64,000 nucleotides of DNA, taken from assembly GCF_001310225.1 (NCBI RefSeq), contig NZ_CP012898.1:682001-746000 (forward strand), in the 5' to 3' direction. The notes under the pieces are model-generated. The model was given only the letters and a program-made list of their open reading frames with translations. It did no database searches and was not told the DNA's origin. Each line of letters starts with the position of its first letter. The stretch's first letter is position 1. Origin of the DNA: Pseudalgibacter alginicilyticus. GTDB lineage: Bacteria; Bacteroidota; Bacteroidia; Flavobacteriales; Flavobacteriaceae. The position numbers were made by a program, and so were the translations under genes. Of this stretch, positions 27,722 to 37,692 are shown piece after piece.

Positions 27722-29227
27722 CTATTTATTATTCTTAATTGTTTCCGTACTCAATTTTAAAAATTGCTCTTCAGATGCTGATCCCATCATATTATTTTTT
27801 CTATGCTTAACACCTTGAGCTGCTTTATCTAAAAATTCCAAATTCACATCAGTTTGTAAACCTTCTGTTTTGTTGTATTTAGGGTTATTATCTAAATTAG
27901 GTAATACATCAACTTTTGCTTGAAATTCGCTAACTACTGATTGAAATTTTACTTCATCAATTAAATTTTCAGTTTCGTAAGGATCGTTTTTTATGTCAAA
28001 AAGCCTGTGTATTTGCTTAAGTGTATCTACATATACCTTATACTGTTTGTTGCGTAGCACACGATCTCTAAATTGAATGGCATTTTCCACCCTCCCCTCT
28101 TTATTAATATGTGCTGGCAAACCTCCCATTGAAAGTATATAATCTCGATGAGTTTGTGTTGCTTTTTCGATTAAAACCTTTGAAAACGAGTGTCCATCGA
28201 GATTTAAATGAGTAGTATTGTCAACTCCTGCCAGATTTAAAAATGTTGGAAAAAGATCTGTAAAATCGATCAAAGCATCAGTTACAAAATGTTTATTATC
28301 TGGAGTTTTTACTATAAATGGTGCGTTAATCCCGTTTTCAGTTAAATATGATTTTCCTCCCCTTATATACACACCGTTTCTTTTTCCAATAATTGATGGC
28401 ACAGTACCATTATCAGTTGTTAAAACTACATAAGTATTATTTGATAATCCAGAAGCTTCAAGGCTATTTAGAATTTTTCCAATAATAAAATCGGTATAAC
28501 GAACCATAGCCTGGTGCTTTTGATACTTTGTTGTTACATTGGGGGCATGAGGAGTATGTACAAAAGGCGTATGAGTTAATACCATAGGGTAATAAAAAAA
28601 GAACGGTTTTTTTTTGTTTTCATTAATAAAATCAACCACAAAATCTGAAAAAATATCTGGGCCAAATTTACCTTCGTATGTTTTACTTCCATCTTTAGTA
28701 AAAATATATGGATCCCAGTATCGTTTGCCACTTGGTTCGTTACCCGACTCATAACCTGTCCACATGCAAAATTCATCAAAACCTACTTTTTGCATGGCGT
28801 TGGGCTCTATTCTAAAATCGTTAATTTGCCACTTCCCTGCAATTCCCGTTTTATATCCTACTTTTTGTAAGGCATTTGCAAAACTTTGGTTTTTATCAGC
28901 ATCAAAGCTAACACCGTGCCCCCAACGTGGTACATCATAATGGCTCACCCAACCATTATTATATGGATATTGCCCAGTAATTATTGCAACTCTACTTGGT
29001 GTACATTGAGGCATAGAGTATGCATTTTTGAACTTTATACTTTTACTTACTAAAGCATCAATATTTGGTGTGCTCACTTCTGTAGCTCCATAACTGGGAA
29101 ACCATTCTTTTCCTAAATCATCAACCAAAATAAATATAAAATTAGGTTTTTCTACTTTTTCTGATGGCTTACAAGAAAACGCAAAAAATACTAATAATAA
29201 AAAAAATATATTCTTGAATCCATTCAT
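27722..29227 (-). CDS. S1 family sulfatase, lipoprotein, with Gln in place of the active-site His
   Basis: The 501-residue formylglycine-type sulfatase has a lipobox AFSC (Cys19), metal-binding D36-D37 (VDDLG) and the modification motif C75-T-P-S-R, where Cys is converted to formylglycine. The usual GKWHLG is GKWQIND here, so the His that normally contacts formylglycine is Gln, as seen in a subgroup of sulfatases with GFDEFC. TDNG and a GGK motif near the C-terminal half are present. The sulfate ester it cleaves is unknown. It is followed within 11 bp by the GH141-like gene. The gap upstream is 145 bp. Confidence 0.9.
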   Translation of the reverse strand: MNGFKNIFFLLLVFFAFSCKPSEKVEKPNFIFILVDDLGKEWFPSYGATEVSTPNIDALVSKSIKFKNAYSMPQCTPSRVAIITGQYPYNNGWVSHYDVPRWGHGVSFDADKNQSFANALQKVGYKTGIAGKWQINDFRIEPNAMQKVGFDEFCMWTGYESGNEPSGKRYWDPYIFTKDGSKTYEGKFGPDIFSDFVVDFINENKKKPFFFYYPMVLTHTPFVHTPHAPNVTTKYQKHQAMVRYTDFIIGKILNSLEASGLSNNTYVVLTTDNGTVPSIIGKRNGVYIRGGKSYLTENGINAPFIVKTPDNKHFVTDALIDFTDLFPTFLNLAGVDNTTHLNLDGHSFSKVLIEKATQTHRDYILSMGGLPAHINKEGRVENAIQFRDRVLRNKQYKVYVDTLKQIHRLFDIKNDPYETENLIDEVKFQSVVSEFQAKVDVLPNLDNNPKYNKTEGLQTDVNLEFLDKAAQGVKHRKNNMMGSASEEQFLKLSTETIKNNK

Positions 29228-29372
29228 TGTTTTAATTTAAAATTAATTGATTATGACTTATTTTAAAGTACTAATATTTTCTATTTGGTTGCAATCAATA
29301 AAGCCATAAACACGTATGATAAAAAACATTGAAAAAATACGCCATAGCCCTACTACTTTAAATATCGATTTT

Positions 29373-30584
29373 TTAAAACAATGTATAAGCTAAAATTACA
29401 GAAACCATAGAATAGCTGGTTGAATAATCAATAGATTGGTTTATGATATTTCTGTTTGTATAATATCTTGCTTCAACACTATACTTGTTTTTAAGTTTAT
29501 AACCTCCACCAAAAGCAAAGTTTGCACTTCCTTCTGGATTAAGATTTTCTATTATATTATCATTTATCTTATAAACTATATAATTTGATTTTATAGGAAA
29601 GTCAAAAACAACAGAAGCATTTAAGAAAATTTTTGAATCTGTATTAATATATAAATAATGTCTTAAAGTTAATGGTATATTAAAAGCTTTATATCGTACG
29701 GAAACACTTTCTCCAATATTTACATCATTATCAAATATTATTTCTGATTTGAATTCTCCATCATATGTAGGCTCAACAGAAACGGCCCATTTGTTTTTTA
29801 GAAACGGTAACAAAGCCTCAAACTCAATACCAAAACCAAATAAAGTTTCTTTTCCAAAATCATGAGTTCTTGGGTTTATTCTACCTTCTCGTTCATCTAA
29901 ATTCAATGAAGTAAAATTTAACCTAGTTCGTAAATTGACATTAAAAGTTTTAGTTTTACTGTTATAAACAATTATGTTTGAGCCTTTGCAATTATTAAAT
30001 TGCACAAAAAAATCAACTAAATTTTTTCTTTCATATTTGAGATTATTTGCAGTGTTAAAATTTATAGTTCCACAAGTTAAATTATCAAATAATTGCTTTC
30101 TGTAACTATTATTTTCTCTTTGAACACTATTTTCTGATATCCAGACTTTGTAAACTAATTGATTTATTTCCAAACCATTAAAACTAAAAAAGAAAGTTTC
30201 AATGCCTTTTTCTTTATAAGAATACAAATTAGCAGTGCCTTCTACTAAAACTTTTAAAAAAATTTCTTCTGTTTTAAACTTATAATCTGTATCATTTAAA
30301 TTGAATTCATCTGGTCTGCCAATATCAACCTTTTGTTTTATAAATTTATTGGTATTGAAAATAACAATCTCTTTAATGGTTTTTAAATTAACCGCTTGTG
30401 TTTTACCCTTTTCAGATAATTTATAACTTAAATTTTTTGTGATGTCAGAATAATTATCATTTTTTATATAACATTTTGTTTTAACTCCTATATTATCAAT
30501 AAAATAACCTTCATCAAAACTAATTTGACTAAAACAATTAAACGTATATAATAATGAAAATAAAATAAATAATATTTTTTTCAT
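29373..30584 (-). CDS. Outer-membrane beta-barrel-like protein of unknown function
   Basis: This 403-residue protein has a signal peptide (ILFILFSLLYTFNCFSQ). The N-terminal half (about 20-190) is polar with several strands. The C-terminal half (about 215-403) has alternating amphipathic strands ending in aromatic residues (VILAYTLF), typical of small outer-membrane barrels in Bacteroidota. No carbohydrate-related motif is visible. It is more AT-rich in appearance than its neighbours and is flanked by the two larger gaps of this part of the locus (145 bp and 73 bp), so it may be a later insertion or an independent gene. It is not a SusD-like or SusC-like protein: SusC is much longer and SusD lacks a barrel. 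Confidence 0.7.
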   Translation of the reverse strand: MKKILFILFSLLYTFNCFSQISFDEGYFIDNIGVKTKCYIKNDNYSDITKNLSYKLSEKGKTQAVNLKTIKEIVIFNTNKFIKQKVDIGRPDEFNLNDTDYKFKTEEIFLKVLVEGTANLYSYKEKGIETFFFSFNGLEINQLVYKVWISENSVQRENNSYRKQLFDNLTCGTINFNTANNLKYERKNLVDFFVQFNNCKGSNIIVYNSKTKTFNVNLRTRLNFTSLNLDEREGRINPRTHDFGKETLFGFGIEFEALLPFLKNKWAVSVEPTYDGEFKSEIIFDNDVNIGESVSVRYKAFNIPLTLRHYLYINTDSKIFLNASVVFDFPIKSNYIVYKINDNIIENLNPEGSANFAFGGGYKLKNKYSVEARYYTNRNIINQSIDYSTSYSMVSVILAYTLF

Positions 30585-30657
30585 TTTTTAATGGAAGTAA
30601 ATTTAATGATATGATTAAAATATAAACTTCTTCTTTTCAATGATAGATTATGTTACA

Positions 30658-31959
30658 TTATTTTATATATAACTTTATAATTTCATCTATATCATTCATA
30701 GCATGCGTATCAACATATAAAAATGTGCCCTCTTTCATCTGCTTAAATTTAACTTTTGTTTTTCCATCAAACAATGTTGCAGAACTTATTTTTTCTCTCA
30801 ATTCAGGAATAAAAATATAAGGCTCTGAAGTAGGATTTAAAATATGTACATATAACGTTTTATCTTTTTTAGTAATGGTTCCCCAATCTTGTGTTTTAAT
30901 GACATCTCCTCTAGTACCATAAATACTTTCACCATATTTAGCTGTCCATTCACCTATTTCTTTTAATGTGATAACAAATTCTGGTTGTATTTTCCCATTT
31001 GGCATCGGACCTACATTTAATAATAAATTGCCATTTTTACCTGCCGCTTTTACTAAAAAGTGAATCAATTGTTTTGTAGACTTAAATTTTTGATCATATA
31101 TACTATAACCCCACTTACTAGCCATTGTTGCACAAGATTCTAAAGGCAATTGACTTACTTCAACTCCCTCACTATAGCCACCATGATTTTCTCCTGGTAA
31201 ATCACGTTCAAAAGTTTGAATATCTTCTCCTGCAATAGGCTGTATATGGTGATTATTTGCAATTAATGTATTTGGACTCAACTTATGAATTAAAGGATAA
31301 ATTTCATCATATTGCCAGTCCGCTTCTTTTTGATCCCAATGGCCATCAAACCAAATCATACCTATCTCACCATAGTTAGTTAGCAATTCGGTAAGTTGTG
31401 CTTTCATAAAGTCTACATACTTATTCCAAGCTTCTGCATCACCTTTTTTACCATCTTTATAATCATCACGTTTCCAATCAAGCAATGAGTAATAAAAATT
31501 TAATTTAATGCCCTCTTTTTTACAGGCTTCAGCTAATTCTTTTAAAGGATCTTTTCCATAAGGTGTAGCGTCAACAATATTAAAATCACTGGCATCAGTA
31601 TCAAACATGCTAAAACTATCATGATGACGCGATGTAATAGTGATATATTTCATCCCTGCATCTTTTGCTATTTTTACCCATTCATCTGCATTAAAATCTT
31701 GAGGGTTAAAAAAATCTGCTAAACGAGCATAATTGTCTCCTTTAATTTTTTTAAGTAGCATAACCCATTCTCCATCTGCTAAAATGCTATAAACTCCCCA
31801 ATGAATGAACATTCCAAATTTCATGTCTTGAAATTCTGCTCTTGCTTCCAAATTACCTTGAGTTGGTGTGTAATCTGGCATTGGGTAATCATAATGTTTT
31901 TGCGCACTAATCGTGTACGCCATAAATCCTAAAATGCATGTAATAACTATCTTTTTCAT
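30658..31959 (-). CDS. GH29 family alpha-L-fucosidase, secreted
   Basis: The 433-residue protein with signal peptide (ILGFMAYTISAQ) has a GH29 TIM barrel: FGMFIHWG near 48-55, TSRHHDSF near 109-116, and the nucleophile D205 in MIWFDGHW. GNGNLLLNVGPMP-type motifs (AGKNGNLLLNVGP) and a short C-terminal beta-sandwich follow. GH29 enzymes are retaining alpha-L-fucosidases that release terminal fucose. The general acid cannot be placed with confidence. The shorter architecture has no extra CBM. It lies 19 bp after the GH92 at 31979-34324 and is one of two GH29 genes here; the other is at 56716. Confidence 0.95.
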   Translation of the reverse strand: MKKIVITCILGFMAYTISAQKHYDYPMPDYTPTQGNLEARAEFQDMKFGMFIHWGVYSILADGEWVMLLKKIKGDNYARLADFFNPQDFNADEWVKIAKDAGMKYITITSRHHDSFSMFDTDASDFNIVDATPYGKDPLKELAEACKKEGIKLNFYYSLLDWKRDDYKDGKKGDAEAWNKYVDFMKAQLTELLTNYGEIGMIWFDGHWDQKEADWQYDEIYPLIHKLSPNTLIANNHHIQPIAGEDIQTFERDLPGENHGGYSEGVEVSQLPLESCATMASKWGYSIYDQKFKSTKQLIHFLVKAAGKNGNLLLNVGPMPNGKIQPEFVITLKEIGEWTAKYGESIYGTRGDVIKTQDWGTITKKDKTLYVHILNPTSEPYIFIPELREKISSATLFDGKTKVKFKQMKEGTFLYVDTHAMNDIDEIIKLYIK

Positions 31960-31978
31960 ATTGATTTGTTTTTATCTT

Positions 31979-34324
31979 TTATTTAATTACCGGTTCTGGC
32001 CCCATTTCCATTTCTAAAATACCACCTGAGGTTATTTCTTCATGTGATATCCAAAAGCGATTTAATGGTTTTCCATTTAATTCCATGGATTGTATATAAA
32101 TGTTTTCTTCTGAATTATTATGAGCTATAATTTTGAAGGTTTTTCCTGAATAATACTCAGTATCCAATTCTATTTCTATATCGTTAAAAACAGGGCTTGT
32201 TATTTGATATTTATTATCGCCTGGGTTTATTGGATGTAGCCCTATTGATGCCAAAACATACCAAGCCGACATTTGTCCAACATCTTCATTACCACACAAT
32301 CCGTAAGCATCAGTACCATAGGCATTGTTACAAATTTTTCGTGTATACTTCTGAGTTAAATGTGGTACACCTGCTTCATTTAGCATAAAAGGAACGTGGT
32401 GAACAGGCTCGTTAGGATGATTGTAATAATTATTCCAAAGAAAATCTTCGGGTGTATTTTCAAAAAAAGAAATCAATTCATTTTTAAAAGCAGTTTCTCC
32501 TCCCATAAGTTCTTTTAATCCTTCAATATCATGTGGTACAAACCAACCTTGTTGGTACGGATTACTTTCTATACAACCTTGACCATGTACCGTTTTTCCT
32601 TTCCACTCTAACCAAGTTCCTGTACTATCTTTAGCCCGAAACCAATTTACTTCATCATTCCAAATATTTTTATAATTTTTACTTTTTTTGAAATATTCGT
32701 CTGCAATAGCATCTTTCCCTAAAGATTTAGCCATTGTAGCTAAAGCCCAATCTGAATAGGCATATTCCAACGTTTTAGAAATATGTTTATGGGAATATCC
32801 TAACGTACCATTTCCAGTATTGTCCACTGTATTTTTGGAATACGTAAACGCTTTTTCTATATCATAATTACGAATCCCTTTTTGATAAGCATCATTAATA
32901 ACAGAAACCGCAGGATTACCTAACATAACCCCTGAATATGAATTAAGCATTTCCCATCGTGGTAAATATTCTTTACCACTAAATTCTGCCATCTGTAATA
33001 AAGAGTTAATTTCATCATCAACTAATGCTGGGTTAATAATGGTTTGTAATGGAAATTGAGAGCGGAAGACATCCCAACCACTAAAAATAGTACGATATGT
33101 AAACCCCTTTGTTTGGTGAACTTTCTTATCAGCCCCCATATAATTTCCATTAACATCAGAAAATGCTCTAGGGTCTATCATAGTATGATACATAGCTGTA
33201 TAAAAAATAGTTTTTTCAGTATCCGTAGCTCCCGAAACTTTTATGCGTTTTATAGCTTCACTCCAACTATCACGTGCTTCTTGCCTGGTTTTATCAAAAT
33301 CCCAATGGTTAATATCATGTTCTAAGTTTTCTTTAGCACCTGCAATACTTACAAAGGAAATACCGCTTTTTACTAAAACTTCTTCGCCTGCTTTGGTATT
33401 AAAATTGGTGTAAAAGCCTAAATGTTCCCCTTGTAATTCAGTTTTATCGGTATAAATTTTAGCGTTTTTAATGGCATCTTGATAATTATCTTTACGTATC
33501 CAACGCATTTTACGCTTTACATCTGGTAAATCTGCACTCCAAATACCATAATCTTTTAAAGGCTTGCTAAACTGACAATAAAAATACACAACATAATCGG
33601 CGTTTCCGGCACCAGCACCCCAACCTCCACCTTCTGGTGGACATTTCATCCAACCTTGAATGGTGTTTTCATTTACAATTTTTATGTATTGTTCTGTTGA
33701 TGTTCCGCCTACTCTACGCGCCAAATCTATTTGCACACGAGAACTATCGCTTTCTGGATAGGTAAAACGAATTATTCCTGCTCTAGGTGCAGAAGTTAAT
33801 TCGGTTTTAACTTTATAATCATCTAATGTAACAGCGTAATATCCGGCTTCTGTAACTTCGGTATCGTGCGAATAACGTGAACGGTAACCACTTTCCGGAT
33901 CTTTTTCAACACCTCTATTCGTTTGTAATTTTCCTACTGTTGGCGTAACTAGAAAGTTACCTAAATCTCCAAACCAACCAATACCACTCATGTGCGTAAA
34001 ACTAAACCCTTCAATAGTGGTATGTGCATAAGAATAACCAGGTCCATTATCGCCATCAGACACTGTATCTGGACTTAATTGCACCAAGCCAAAAGGCGTT
34101 GCCGAGCCTGGAAAGGTTTTTCCAAAACCATGAGCATCTTTAGATTTTTCACCATAGGTAATCGCTCCTATTATAGGATCTATATAATCTACTGCTTGTT
34201 TTACATCTGCTATTTCAGGTGTTGCATCTTCAATTTTTGTTTTTGAAGTTGAACACGACACTGCAATTAATCCACTTAAAATAATAGCGAAGTAAGCTGG
34301 TGTTTTTGTTGTGTTAATTCTCAT
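31979..34324 (-). CDS. GH92 family alpha-mannosidase, lipoprotein (second copy)
   Basis: The 781-residue lipoprotein (lipobox AVSC, Cys24) has the GH92 blocks DPIIGAITYGEKSK and FSHTHM-like FSFTHMSGIGWFGD at the N-terminus and NEPVHHV plus GNEDVGQMSAWYV (678-690) at the C-terminus. The N-terminal region differs from the GH92 at 19697 (GIGWFGD with a DLGNFLVTP run rather than GTGAGD), so the two probably cleave different mannose linkages. It lies between the GH29 gene (19-bp gap) and a sulfatase. The order suggests one transcript with both. Confidence 0.94.
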   Translation of the reverse strand: MRINTTKTPAYFAIILSGLIAVSCSTSKTKIEDATPEIADVKQAVDYIDPIIGAITYGEKSKDAHGFGKTFPGSATPFGLVQLSPDTVSDGDNGPGYSYAHTTIEGFSFTHMSGIGWFGDLGNFLVTPTVGKLQTNRGVEKDPESGYRSRYSHDTEVTEAGYYAVTLDDYKVKTELTSAPRAGIIRFTYPESDSSRVQIDLARRVGGTSTEQYIKIVNENTIQGWMKCPPEGGGWGAGAGNADYVVYFYCQFSKPLKDYGIWSADLPDVKRKMRWIRKDNYQDAIKNAKIYTDKTELQGEHLGFYTNFNTKAGEEVLVKSGISFVSIAGAKENLEHDINHWDFDKTRQEARDSWSEAIKRIKVSGATDTEKTIFYTAMYHTMIDPRAFSDVNGNYMGADKKVHQTKGFTYRTIFSGWDVFRSQFPLQTIINPALVDDEINSLLQMAEFSGKEYLPRWEMLNSYSGVMLGNPAVSVINDAYQKGIRNYDIEKAFTYSKNTVDNTGNGTLGYSHKHISKTLEYAYSDWALATMAKSLGKDAIADEYFKKSKNYKNIWNDEVNWFRAKDSTGTWLEWKGKTVHGQGCIESNPYQQGWFVPHDIEGLKELMGGETAFKNELISFFENTPEDFLWNNYYNHPNEPVHHVPFMLNEAGVPHLTQKYTRKICNNAYGTDAYGLCGNEDVGQMSAWYVLASIGLHPINPGDNKYQITSPVFNDIEIELDTEYYSGKTFKIIAHNNSEENIYIQSMELNGKPLNRFWISHEEITSGGILEMEMGPEPVIK

Positions 34325-34349
34325 AGATACATTGTATTCTTTTATGCCT

Positions 34350-35837
34350 TTAATGTACAGACGCTTTTTTAGTGACTCCTTTTTTAAAAATATCTACTGT
34401 AACGTCATTTTCCTGTAATTCCCCCGAAGTTGTTCTTCCGTTTTCTACAATATCAATGAGTTGTGATGTTAATTTTTCAACCACTTGTGGATATTTATCA
34501 TAAACATTTGTAGTTTCTTCAACATCTTTTTTCATATTATAGAGTTGAATATCTGGATAATTTTCTTTAATAGCTTTATTATCTGTTGGTGCAGACCATC
34601 CACCAGAACCTGGAGTTAATTCTAATTTCCATTTTTTATTACGGATAGAAAATTTTCCGTTAATAGAATGATGCACCACTACATTATAATCGGATTTGGC
34701 TTTTTTGTTCTTTAATAATGATAAGATACTATATGAATCTACACCACTTTTATCGTCTAAATTTAAATCAACGATATCCGCACAAGTCGCCATTAAACTG
34801 GTTTGGCAAATTAGTTTATCGTTTTCTGAATCCGCTTCAATAACACCTGGCCATTTTACAATAAACGGAATGCGGTGGCCACCTTCCCAAATATCAGATT
34901 TATACCCTCTAAAATTTGCGCTTGGATAATGCCCAAATTCTTTTTCTAATTTTCCTGCTTTAGCAACTGGAGCAGAACACCCATTATCACTGGTAAAATA
35001 GACAAGTGTATTATCTTCAATACCATTTTCTTTTAGGGCTTTTAACACACGGCCAACCACAAAATCGGTTTCCATAACAAAATCTGCATATGCACCCATA
35101 CCGCTTTTACCTTGCCAATCCTTAGATGGTACAACCGGACTATGCGGAGAATTTAAAGCCAAATACATAAAAAATGGCTCACCGGCTTTAGCTTCTTTAG
35201 CAATATATTCAGTAGCATGATCGCCTAAAAACTGAAGCATTTTAATCGGCTCCATTTTATCGATTACCTTATCATCTTTAATTACTGTTTCCATAACTCT
35301 AGAATGATGAAACCCAATGTAAGAATCAAAACCTCTTGAAATTGGACCATTAGGTACAGTAGAGCCTATTGCAGGACCAATTACTTTTTTTCCCTCGTAA
35401 ACCTGTACTGGATTTCCATTATCATCTACAAACTTGAATCCTAAATGCCATTTCCCAATAGCTGTGGTTTTATAACCTGCAGTTTTTAATAGTTTTGGTA
35501 CTGTCATTAAATCTTTAGCTATCAAAGGTTCAAGTTCATCGCCACTTGCCAAAACACCTTGTTGCAACCTTGAACGCCAAGAATAACGCCCCGTTAAAAT
35601 TGCATATCGAGATGGTGTACAAACCGCCGAAGCAGAATGCGCATCTGTAAATGTCATGGCTTCTTTAGCAAAAACATCTATGTTTGGAGTTAAAATCTTA
35701 CCCTTTTCTGGATTTAAAACCTGAACATCTCCATAGCCTAAATCATCACAAATAATGTAAACAATATTAGGTTTTTGTTGTGCCGATACTAGACTTGAAA
35801 TGAATAGCGCTACAAAAAGTATTTTATTTAGTTTCAT
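34350..35837 (-). CDS. S1 family sulfatase (arylsulfatase A-like), secreted
   Basis: The 495-residue protein has a signal peptide (VALFISSLVSAQ), metal-binding D31-D32 (CDDLGYGD), the formylglycine motif C73-T-P-S-R followed by YAILTGRY, and the GKWHLG block. A FTSDNGCSAP motif with the second metal-site Asp-Asn and HRIPFIVKWPG follow. The RYSWRSRLQQGV segment after the active-site motif is shared with the sulfatase at 42635, so the two are close paralogues. It starts 1 bp after the stop of the GH20 gene at 35839-37689. The substrate cannot be predicted by eye. Confidence 0.95.
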   Translation of the reverse strand: MKLNKILFVALFISSLVSAQQKPNIVYIICDDLGYGDVQVLNPEKGKILTPNIDVFAKEAMTFTDAHSASAVCTPSRYAILTGRYSWRSRLQQGVLASGDELEPLIAKDLMTVPKLLKTAGYKTTAIGKWHLGFKFVDDNGNPVQVYEGKKVIGPAIGSTVPNGPISRGFDSYIGFHHSRVMETVIKDDKVIDKMEPIKMLQFLGDHATEYIAKEAKAGEPFFMYLALNSPHSPVVPSKDWQGKSGMGAYADFVMETDFVVGRVLKALKENGIEDNTLVYFTSDNGCSAPVAKAGKLEKEFGHYPSANFRGYKSDIWEGGHRIPFIVKWPGVIEADSENDKLICQTSLMATCADIVDLNLDDKSGVDSYSILSLLKNKKAKSDYNVVVHHSINGKFSIRNKKWKLELTPGSGGWSAPTDNKAIKENYPDIQLYNMKKDVEETTNVYDKYPQVVEKLTSQLIDIVENGRTTSGELQENDVTVDIFKKGVTKKASVH

Positions 35838-35838
35838 A

Positions 35839-37689
35839 TTATTTTAATCTTATCTCTGTTATTTCTCCCAACAGTTCACCTTTTTTATTGAATAATCCTG
35901 CTTTTAATAAAGACTTTGGTACTGCTTTAAAATTCTCGGTATACTTAGTTGCTTCAATTGTTGGGTCGCTACCATCTAGTGTATAATATATGTCGTAACC
36001 AACTGCTTCGGTTTCTAAATACACAATAGCTTTATTATGCAGTTGATCGATACCGAAAACCGGATACACTGTAAACAAACTTTTAGCAACGTTTACACCT
36101 TCTTTTTTTAATCTATTAAAGTGTTTAAACTCCAATGCCTTTTGAAAACGCTCCCAGTTTTTCACTTCTGGTTTACTCCAAGATACTTCTGCACTTGCTA
36201 AAGTTCTTGGATACAACATATACTCAAAATGTTCTCCTGTTGGTGTAAATTCTCCCCATAAACTGGCTTGGTTTCCTAACACTCTAGCCGCTTCTTCTTG
36301 GGTTAATTCTGCAGGAACAGGTTCGTGATTGTACACTACAGATAAAGGTAACACAGAATTAGGACCTTCTGGCTCCATAAAAGTTGGCCCTTGAACTCGG
36401 CTTATGTAGGAATGTAAATAAGAAGTCATAATAGTTGGGTAACCTTCTCTTGGCGCTTGTACTTCTGGGTTATATTTACCTCTACGCCATGCCATAATGG
36501 TTGCTCCAGGAACACCATTACCACTCAACACTTCATCCCAACCAATCATGGTTTTATTTTGTTTTTCTACAATTTTATGAATGCGTTGAATAAAGTAACT
36601 CTGTAATTCTTCGTAATCTTTTAAACCATTTTCTTCCATAAGTGCAGCACACATCGCGCTTTTTTTCCAATCTTTTTTGCTACACTCATCGCCACCAATA
36701 TGTAGATATTTTGATGGAAATAAATCGGCTATTTCTTCAATAACACCTTCTAAAAATTCATAGGTAAATTCACTTGCTGGACAAACCGTATTGTTAGGTG
36801 CTTTGCCACCAACGGCAACTTCAAAATTTACGCCAGTAGTATCAATATCCGAACAAAATAATTCTGGGTACGAAGCTACCAAAGCTTTACTATGCCCTGG
36901 AACATCTATTTCGGGAATAATTTCTACATTTCTGGTTTTAGCAAATGCAATAATTTCTTTTAAATCGTCTTGGGTATAAAAACCACCAACCGTTTTAGGC
37001 TCATTGGCGGTGGCCGGTTTTCTACTCCACCAATGATCGTCTCTCTCGGCTCTCCAAGCACCTTTTTCTGTTAACTTAGAATATTTTTTAATTTCTACTC
37101 TCCAACCTTGATCGTCGGTTAAATGCATATGGAATACATTTATTTTATAAGACGACAATAAATCAATCTGCTTCATTACAAATTCTTTAGAATGGAAATG
37201 ACGCGACACATCCATTAAAACTCCACGCCAACCAAATCTTGGATTATCTGTAATTGTTACATTTGGAAGCTTAATTTCTAATGTTTTTTCGATAGGAACT
37301 AATTGTCGTAAAGTTTGAAATCCATTAAAAAAACCAGAAAAACCTTTTGCCTTAACTATAATTTTTGAATCTGAAACGTCTAAAATATAACCTTCTTCTT
37401 TTACCGATTTATCTTTTGTTTTTTGAAATTCAATGTAATTCGATTTCGCTTTAACCTTTCCTGTTTCAACAACAAAATCTAAACCTGTTTCAAACTTTAA
37501 TTTTTCTAAAACGTAAGGTTTAAAGCTTGATTCTACCTGCTTTGGCATGTAAATTTTAGTGGTATTCGATAAATTAAACACACCTTCTTTAAACACCACA
37601 GATTCTGGTTGCGGAATGAATGTGTTTTCTTGTGCTTTTCCTGTTACAGAAAGCAAAATAATGGTTATAAAAATTAATATTCTTTTCAT
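35839..37689 (-). CDS. GH20 beta-N-acetylhexosaminidase, secreted
   Basis: The 616-residue protein with signal peptide (IILLSVTGKAQ) has a GH20b domain (about 22-150), the catalytic barrel with HLTDDQGWR near 189-197 and the catalytic D334-E335 in HIGGDEC, and a short C-terminal beta region (YYTLDGSDPTIEATKY). It lacks the C-terminal PA14-like module of the GH20 at 23252. Residue IIPEIDVPGH is conserved. Position: 1 bp upstream of the sulfatase and 3 bp downstream of the SGNH gene, so these are tightly coupled. It would remove terminal GlcNAc or GalNAc once sulfate groups are gone. Confidence 0.95.
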   Translation of the reverse strand: MKRILIFITIILLSVTGKAQENTFIPQPESVVFKEGVFNLSNTTKIYMPKQVESSFKPYVLEKLKFETGLDFVVETGKVKAKSNYIEFQKTKDKSVKEEGYILDVSDSKIIVKAKGFSGFFNGFQTLRQLVPIEKTLEIKLPNVTITDNPRFGWRGVLMDVSRHFHSKEFVMKQIDLLSSYKINVFHMHLTDDQGWRVEIKKYSKLTEKGAWRAERDDHWWSRKPATANEPKTVGGFYTQDDLKEIIAFAKTRNVEIIPEIDVPGHSKALVASYPELFCSDIDTTGVNFEVAVGGKAPNNTVCPASEFTYEFLEGVIEEIADLFPSKYLHIGGDECSKKDWKKSAMCAALMEENGLKDYEELQSYFIQRIHKIVEKQNKTMIGWDEVLSGNGVPGATIMAWRRGKYNPEVQAPREGYPTIMTSYLHSYISRVQGPTFMEPEGPNSVLPLSVVYNHEPVPAELTQEEAARVLGNQASLWGEFTPTGEHFEYMLYPRTLASAEVSWSKPEVKNWERFQKALEFKHFNRLKKEGVNVAKSLFTVYPVFGIDQLHNKAIVYLETEAVGYDIYYTLDGSDPTIEATKYTENFKAVPKSLLKAGLFNKKGELLGEITEIRLK

Positions 37690-37692
37690 AAA

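Noticed and set aside
29373-30584. SusD-like or SusC-like identity for the beta-barrel protein
   Set aside because: It is far shorter than SusC, shows no TonB-dependent plug, and lacks SusD-type helical repeats.
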